Positions 58,250 through 64,000 of a stretch of DNA of 64,000 nucleotides are shown here, one piece after another. The stretch lies in NCBI GenBank assembly GCA_008508345.1, contig QNGE01003044.1, forward strand, positions 20,226 through 84,225. Direction: 5' to 3'. The stretch's first letter is position 1; every line of letters starts with the position of its first letter. The notes beneath the pieces are model-generated. The model saw nothing but the letters and a program-made list of their open reading frames with translations. It was not told the DNA's origin and ran no database searches. Source of the DNA: Paragonimus westermani. Its lineage: Eukaryota; Platyhelminthes; Trematoda; Plagiorchiida; Troglotrematidae. A program made the position numbers and the translations under genes.

Positions 58250-59110
58250 GGAATGGTGGGGAGAAGCTGAAATCAGAACTTACAAAGCCGCTTCAAACTG
58301 TTTAGGAAACTGTAGAGGTACCTCGTGATTGGTGGCTGTCAACAGTAATTTCCATTGTCAAAAACAGGGCCCGAAGTCCGTGACAATTGTAGAAGTTTCG
58401 TCCCAGTGCCTGCTGCGTCAAAGTTACTCACTGGCCTTCTAGTACTTCGATTCACTAAGTCCACAGAAAGTCAGATACGTGAAGAACAGGCGGGATGCCG
58501 GTCCGGCCGACAGTGCGGATGTTCGAGCATCGACACTCTTACAAGCAGCCGGCGGTCGTGGCCTTTTTAGACCTAAGGGCTGCTGTTCGTGGCGACCTCA
58601 GGAACTGTCCTCCTCGCAAGTGAGTTTCAGATAAATACGTGAATCGCGACGCTTACCACTCCTAATGATTTTCATCATAAGTGGCCGATCTCTTCCTTTC
58701 TGTTCAATTTTGTCACGAGCGATATTCTGGAAGGTGAGTATAAGGAATCCAGTGGGCCGAGTTCTGATCTTCATGACTCTAGGTTGACTGACATGAAGTA
58801 TGTGGAGGATGTCTTACTTAGCCTTTCTACCGAAGACATGTAGACCATGCTGAACAAAGTGAAGTACCGGGTTGGTTTGTACAGAATGCGCTTCGCACAT
58901 TCAGAGTGTAAACCGTTTCTCCAAGACTGGGGTACTCCAACTCCTACTTTCTTCAATTCCACACACTCCGGTAGCACTACCTCGTCTACCTCTAAGATTG
59001 CTGATAAGAGAACGACAAGGATAGGAAAGGCACGAGTTGCCTTGAAAAACTTCTAATCTGTAGAGTCGGAAAAAAGCCCGGTTGTCGCAAAAGGTGTCAA
59101 CAGACTTACT
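58250..59110 (+). pseudogene. RTE-like LINE reverse transcriptase, degenerate
   Basis: RT blocks are readable in shifting frames: VPRDWWLSTVISIVKNRARSP, SKLLTGLLVLRFTKSTESQIR then EEQAGCRSGRQCG, FLDLRAAVRGDLRNCPPRK (58566-58622), FLFNFVISD-like, LTDMKYVEDVLLSLSTEDM (58780-58840, where the catalytic YADD reads YVED), and VGLYRMRFAHSECKPFLQDW (58872-58930). The order and spacing match fluke LINE RTs. Catalytic mutations and stops show it is dead. Confidence 0.8.
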
Positions 59111-59252
59111 ATGTTTGACCATCATTGTCTTCGCTAATTAGCCTACATCAAGTGGGCAACCGCGTGAACAATACGGCCGTTCGCCTGCATGTCCTCCGGT
59201 AAGTTCGGAATGCGCGGTCAATTGGTCAGCTAATCATTTTGTACAATATGCG

Positions 59253-60060
59253 ATGATTGGGTCACGTACTTCGCATACACATTACATACTTATATACATT
59301 ATACACAACATATCTGACAGGTTGAAAAAGCACGAGTGAAAACCGTGCCACGATATAGGAAGAAAGTAATGCGTAAGGTGATGGGGTGAGAACAAACCGT
59401 TAGAGGATTAAAAAAGGAATAATTAACGGTGCACACAAAGATTCGCAACACGAACATAACTGACTTCTATTCTTCGCCATATCAAACAGGTGTCACTTGT
59501 TTTTCGGACCCCAGCCAGGAAGTCGGGAGTGCCCTATTGAAGCGAGCGCCATAGCGGGAGTTTTCATACCCACCGAAACGAGATAAAAATTCTTCGGGGT
59601 TGACAGAGTTTACCGGTTCCGAAAACACATCGGCAAACTTAGACATTGCTGACAAGCCGCTAATGCCCTGGAGACACCGACGTTCAAAAACGGGCACTAT
59701 TAACGTCCTCCGCGTGAATCAACCAGATTTCGGAGTCGTAAAATGGGACTGCTCTAACGATGGCACTGTACACTCGGCCTTTCACAGAAAGATGAACATC
59801 ACAACAATCGAGCGTTTGCCGCACCGAGCACTACATAAGGAGACCACCAACAGTTGGGCGAGACTGCGTCCAACAACTCGGCCACGAAATACGAAGACCT
59901 TGGCTGCTGCATCGATCAAAGTGATTACCTTTCACCTGTCTGGCTGAGGTCCTCGTAATCACTCGATTCGCTGGTTAGGAACGCTATCCGAGATGGCAGT
60001 GCCGCAATCAATGGTGTGCCTGCATCCATACCATTTCCAGTTCTTCAGCTTAGTCTTCGC
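59253..60060 (+). pseudogene. LINE ORF C-terminal remains with internal unrelated segment
   Basis: At 59253-59285 the DNA gattgggtcacgtacttcgc corresponds to the LGHVLRMP block of related copies. At 59776-59980 ERLPHRALHKETTNSWARLR, RNTKTLAAASIKV and GPRNHSIRWLGTLSEMA continue the same C-terminus. About 490 bases between them (59290-59775) do not match the other copies and may be an insertion. A 71-codon minus-strand frame there (59482-59697) is unassigned. This is probably the tail of the LINE starting at 58250. Confidence 0.65.
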
Positions 60061-63020
60061 TTATTAATCACCAGCTTTTCTAGTGACGTTTTCTTTTAAG
60101 ATATCCCATTTCACCGTTAAGAGGAGCGACGGCCTGAATTACAGTACCTTCAGTCAAGCTCAGGAACCGTGCTGGCTTCTGGCAATGATTGATTTGACAG
60201 CGAATAACTGACTGGTCTATGCGGTAATTCGACACATACAGAGGAAACGAAATAAAAATTTATTTTTGTGGTATAAAACATAATAAGGCTGCGCAATTGC
60301 CGAGACTATTGCTGTCTCAGATGACGATGATTCAAAATCACTAACAGTATATCGATGGTACAGCACAGATGGTTAATCGTCAAACAGTAGGGAGAAGAGT
60401 GAGCTCCAGCGTAAAAGTAAGACAGAAAAACTGTTAGGACATAACCAAGTATTTTAATATATGACGTGATGCGAACTTTCAGTTAACATCCAGTCCCTCA
60501 TAAAATCCTTCTTTTCCATTTCGGTCGTATGTCTCGCCATCATGACAAGTAAACCATAGTCGACGGACCTTTGTCTTCTCGAGATTGTCGGTATTAGCTG
60601 TGTGCTTTGATTCAATATACCTCCAGGGTTTAATTGCTTCTAACCTAAGTAGTGGACGTCAGGACGATTTGTATAGCCCGGGAATTAGGCGGTTAAGCCG
60701 CTCACCGGATAAACAAACGATAGATTGAAAATTTACGAACTTTCCAGTGTTGATTAAAGTAAACCACTTAGACAAAGTTAACACCTCTAACGACTGCGTT
60801 GGTCTGCCGATGTACGGTTTCATCTCAGTTACTGTACTTTGAAGTAGTAACACTCAAGCTAGAATCGCCGTACACCCAACAGGAAAACAGATGTCCGCTC
60901 TTCATTTACCAGAAGACTATAAGCAGTATCAGCAAAGGAGGATGCAGACCAGTCACACAATCAAACCGCTACACTCATCTTGATGTGCATTCCCTTGGGC
61001 GAAACGATTAGCTGAATGGAAAAATCACGCAGCTGAGAGTTCTCGGTGCATTGGATCTGAAAAGTCTATCACAAGACACTAGTCAGAAAAAGGAAACACA
61101 CTTTCACTGAGGATTGAGACAGTCGGTAGTAATTTTTTCGTATTTCCTTCTGCGTGACAAACGAAGTCATAGGTCATTAACAAGTCACTGACGGCATCGA
61201 TAAGCCAAAACGCCTACCGGGGCGATGTCTCAACTTGCAGAAAGATGCCATGTCACACAAAAATTCATACGTTCTGGAAGTCGCCTGAAGTTATGAGTTT
61301 AGGCCAGCGACAACAGAGGCATAATCACTGCATTAAAGATTAGATTCTTCGACTATGAAGTTTCAAAATAGTTAATAAAAATAAACCTAGAACGAGTCAA
61401 ACCATTGATGGACTTGTCGCTTCTTATGAATCCAAATCGCAGAGGCGTATAAATGGTACACCTATTTATTGTTCTCACTGATTTTCATACTGTTCGGACA
61501 AAATATACCCTCCAAATCCAAATAAAACGTCTTTCACAGCGCACTCCGTCGAAAATGAGCGAGCATGACTGATTAAAAAGCTGACCTCGTGACACCCTTG
61601 GTAGTACAGAAAGGGGCTCCAGACGTTGCGCGTGAATCTGTTTTAATCCAAAGTGGTAGACCAACATCCATCTCTTCTAGAAACCTTTCGAGTGAAAAGC
61701 ATCAAGCTCTATAAGAGGCATACTGCAAACATCTAGGCGGTTGGAAAGTAGAAAAACTATTCCCTCGAGAGTCATTTCGAATTCACTAATGAACAGCGAT
61801 CGGTTTTGTTTAAGTACAATGAGCAAGAGAAGAGGAGAACCGAGCACTTGGAACGTTCCCTATATCTATACGACGTAGTTTATGGTATGTGGTGAAACAA
61901 CCACGCAGCCTCGGAATCATACCACTGCTATGTTTGAACGTGTACACCTGAAGTAGCCGAACAGCTCTTCGTGTCGTTCTGATGTGGCACCTATGGCGCA
62001 GTCCGTAATGTCCAAGAATCTGTCAAACTGAAACCCAGACGATTCCACCCATCAAACGCCCAACTTCAAGTGATGGCCACCGCCAACCTCCGATCAAAAT
62101 ACTAGCTGTTGTCGACAAATGTTTGCACAGCATACTTGTTTTCATGCATTAAAATGACTGTTAAAGAGAACACAAGTTGTTTAGACCAACAATGTGAACA
62201 TTCTTACGTGTCATTTTACGACCATTCTGATCACAGTCAAGCTTCCACATCTGAGGGGCTAGAAAATTTTGGCCACGACAAAACAAACAGCAACCAGCCA
62301 AACTAAAATCTACAACAGTTTAATGGTTGGGAATGTTTCAACCTTACCATCTGGAAAGCCATTAAACCATCATTGAAATCGTGAGGTCTACAAACAAGCG
62401 GAAGAGTGTCTCTAGATTTTGGTGTGCTGCGTTTGCTAAGGTCGTTACTGGGTACGGTGACTGACATCCGGTTAGTTAACAGCTAGAAAACCTCAACAAT
62501 TACATCACTAACAAACAGGCAGAAGTCATGTGCCCTGTTATCACGACGAGAATATACTTCATCACGAGGAGACTGGACCTTGACGAGGTGTGATGGCTTG
62601 CGCATCTCGATGACCTATTGGACTAAAGTGAACGATGTGGTCACCACGCTGATAGAGTCACTCACACCAAGCAGGCCAATAGGTAGAAATCCGACAAACC
62701 AGTCTCCTGGTCCTCCAGGTTGTGAGTAAGAAGAAGATTGGCATCTTTTTTCGAAAAATGTACCAGTTCTGGTACACTGTCACCCACGCGCTGCCTTTTG
62801 GTACACGCTTTTGAGCCGAAGGCTTTGGTCGCGAACTGCAATCGTTCCCCTATCTAGGGCTGAGTGCCCTATTAGTATATCAGTCCACACGCAACTGTGA
62901 ATACTCACACCAGTAATTTCAAACTGCATAAGCTGTCTCGTATCATAAACCGCGTTGCTCTATCTATTGCATACGGCAAGGTAGATAGGCGAAAACATGC
63001 TACTGCTGATCCCTCCCTTA
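60061..63020. other. Stretch without recognisable genes
   Basis: About 3 kb. Open frames reach at most 70 codons and show no motif. A possible diverged SINE head (tatggcgcagtccgtaatg near 61993) is too weak to call. The missing first exon of TIM17 (about ten codons ending before PFRIV) could lie here or further right but was not found. Confidence 0.4.
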
Positions 63021-63640
63021 CTGTCCTATCACCATCATAATCACAGACAGCAATACATCAGTGGTTCACACTAATGCTTAACCGCCACACAACCATGAAG
63101 AAAAAGTAAACCCTATAGAGGAGAGGAGAAGGAAAAAAGAAACGGACGAGAAGGGACCTAACTACCGAAAATAACTACGTCTATATACAAACATTCAACA
63201 AGAAGGTGCTTACACCTTGCAAACAACCGAGCTGTAAGTGAAAAGCATCATCAGCAAGACAGCTTCCTCATGGCTTTCACTGCCCCGCGTCATCAAGTGC
63301 ACTCAGTTCACAGACAACTCGGACGAACAACGACAACCTTCACGCCACCGAGCTCGATTAGCCGCCATCTCAACTAGGATATCCAGCCACCTACCTTGTG
63401 AGCCGCGAGAGGCCCAGCTGAGGAGACGAACACGAGCCACAGTGGCCAACCCCTTCAGAGAAATACCTCTCTGAAGCCAGAGATGCTCCCAGATTAGCGA
63501 ATACCATCTTAGCCTTAGAGATGCGCGCTTCTATTTCATTCCCCACACCTCCGCCGCCGCTAGTGCACCTTCCCGGGTATACGATCCGGTCAACAACCTC
63601 CATGACTACATTATCTACCATCAAATCTACGTAATCACAG
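63021..63640 (-). pseudogene. RTE-like LINE 3' end, internally deleted
   Basis: Read on the minus strand, VDRIVYPGRCTSGGGGVGNE and IEARISKAKMVFANLG (63600-63500) correspond to the post-RT region VDxFxYLGSCISxxGxVxDEIxARIxKA. The frame then jumps to KGLATVARVRLLSWASRGS and QGRWLDILVEMAANRARW (63450-63350), the extreme C-terminus. The segment between is deleted. A 300-base 3' UTR follows, shared with 63650-64000, 25500-25775 and 42085-42290. Confidence 0.75.
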
Positions 63641-63646
63641 CAATCC

Positions 63647-63669
63647 TCATCATCATCATCATCATCATC
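63647..63669. repeat. (CAT)n microsatellite
   Basis: Seven or more CAT units between two LINE 3' ends. RTE-type elements often end in short tandem repeats, so this is probably the tail of the LINE at 63650-64000. Confidence 0.85.
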
Positions 63670-64000
63670 GTAGACAGCAATACATCAGTGGTTCACACTA
63701 ATGCTTAACTGCCACACAACCATAAAGAAAAAGCGAACCCTATATGGAAAGAGAGAAGGGAAAAGAAGGGGACGGGAAGGGACCTAACTGCTGAAAATGA
63801 CTACGTCCATATTCAAACATTCAGCATCAAGGTGCCTACAGCTTGCAAACAACACAACCGAGCTGCAAGTGAGAGTAAGGCGTCATCAGCGAGACAGCTT
63901 CCTTACGGCTTTCACTGCCCCGCGTCATTAAATGCACTCACTTCACAGACAACTCGGACAAACAACGACAACATTCACGCCACTGAGCTCGATTAGCCGC
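63650..64000 (-). repeat. Second RTE-like LINE 3' end, cut by window edge
   Basis: Bases 63671-64000 repeat 63045-63373 with roughly 90% identity by eye, including gcaatacatcagtggttcacactaatgcttaac-like sequence and the accgagctgcaagtgag stretch. A (CAT)n tract at 63647-63669 marks its 3' tail on the minus strand. It continues beyond the window. Confidence 0.75.

Noticed and set aside
1..64000. CRISPR arrays, operons, phage or prokaryotic defence systems
   Set aside because: No regular short repeats with spacers, no dense same-strand genes with ribosome-binding sites. Spliced exons and retroelements show a eukaryotic genome.

Overview
The window reads as a piece of a flatworm nuclear genome, most likely a trematode (liver or intestinal fluke). 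The coding exons are few and bounded by GT/AG splice sites. The rest is retrotransposon debris of the kinds common in flukes: Penelope-like elements, a CsRn1-like Ty3/gypsy element, RTE-like LINEs and tRNA-derived SINEs. The species cannot be fixed from the sequence. One 333-base N run and three single Ns show a draft assembly.

Two host genes were found, both on the minus strand. (1) A secreted frizzled-related protein (SFRP, a Wnt antagonist). Its first coding exon, at 44590-45292, carries a signal peptide and a complete ten-cysteine frizzled CRD. An exon for the netrin-like (NTR) domain lies at 1812-2059. The two exons have matching phase-1 junctions and are separated by about 42.5 kb of intron; a small linker exon may be hidden in it. 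The last exon is not seen and probably lies off the left edge. (2) Mitochondrial TIM17. A central exon at 56578-56975 carries the Tim17 core, and a small terminal exon at 47362-47543 encodes a Gly/Ser/Asn-rich tail. They are separated by a 9-kb intron holding the gypsy element. The first TIM17 exon was not found. TIM17 ends about 2.1 kb upstream of the SFRP start codon.

Layout: 1-2059, SFRP NTR exon and downstream flank. 2060-21170, intron sequence with a few SINEs and an assembly gap. 21170-38287, a very large inverted repeat (arms about 5.3-5.4 kb, 6.4-kb centre). Its arms look identical inside but fall to about 70% identity just outside. Its centre holds a Penelope C-terminal fragment, a 1241-bp exact tandem duplication across a single N (with LINE remains) and a decayed Penelope element. 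38287-44589, more intron, including a Penelope-like element with a 399-codon open frame. 44590-45292, SFRP exon 1. 45293-57000, the 3' part of TIM17 with the gypsy element (50289-54465) in its intron. 57000-64000, LINE fragments, ending in two copies of an RTE-like 3' end separated by a (CAT)n tract.

No previously undescribed biological system could be supported. The most notable signals are structural: the homogenised inverted repeat and its two complementary gaps, SINEs repeatedly arranged as inverted pairs, a near-perfect palindrome carrying two pol III B boxes, and a Penelope element preceded by an inverted copy of its own 3' end. Several of these could be assembly artefacts, and the relevant entries say so.
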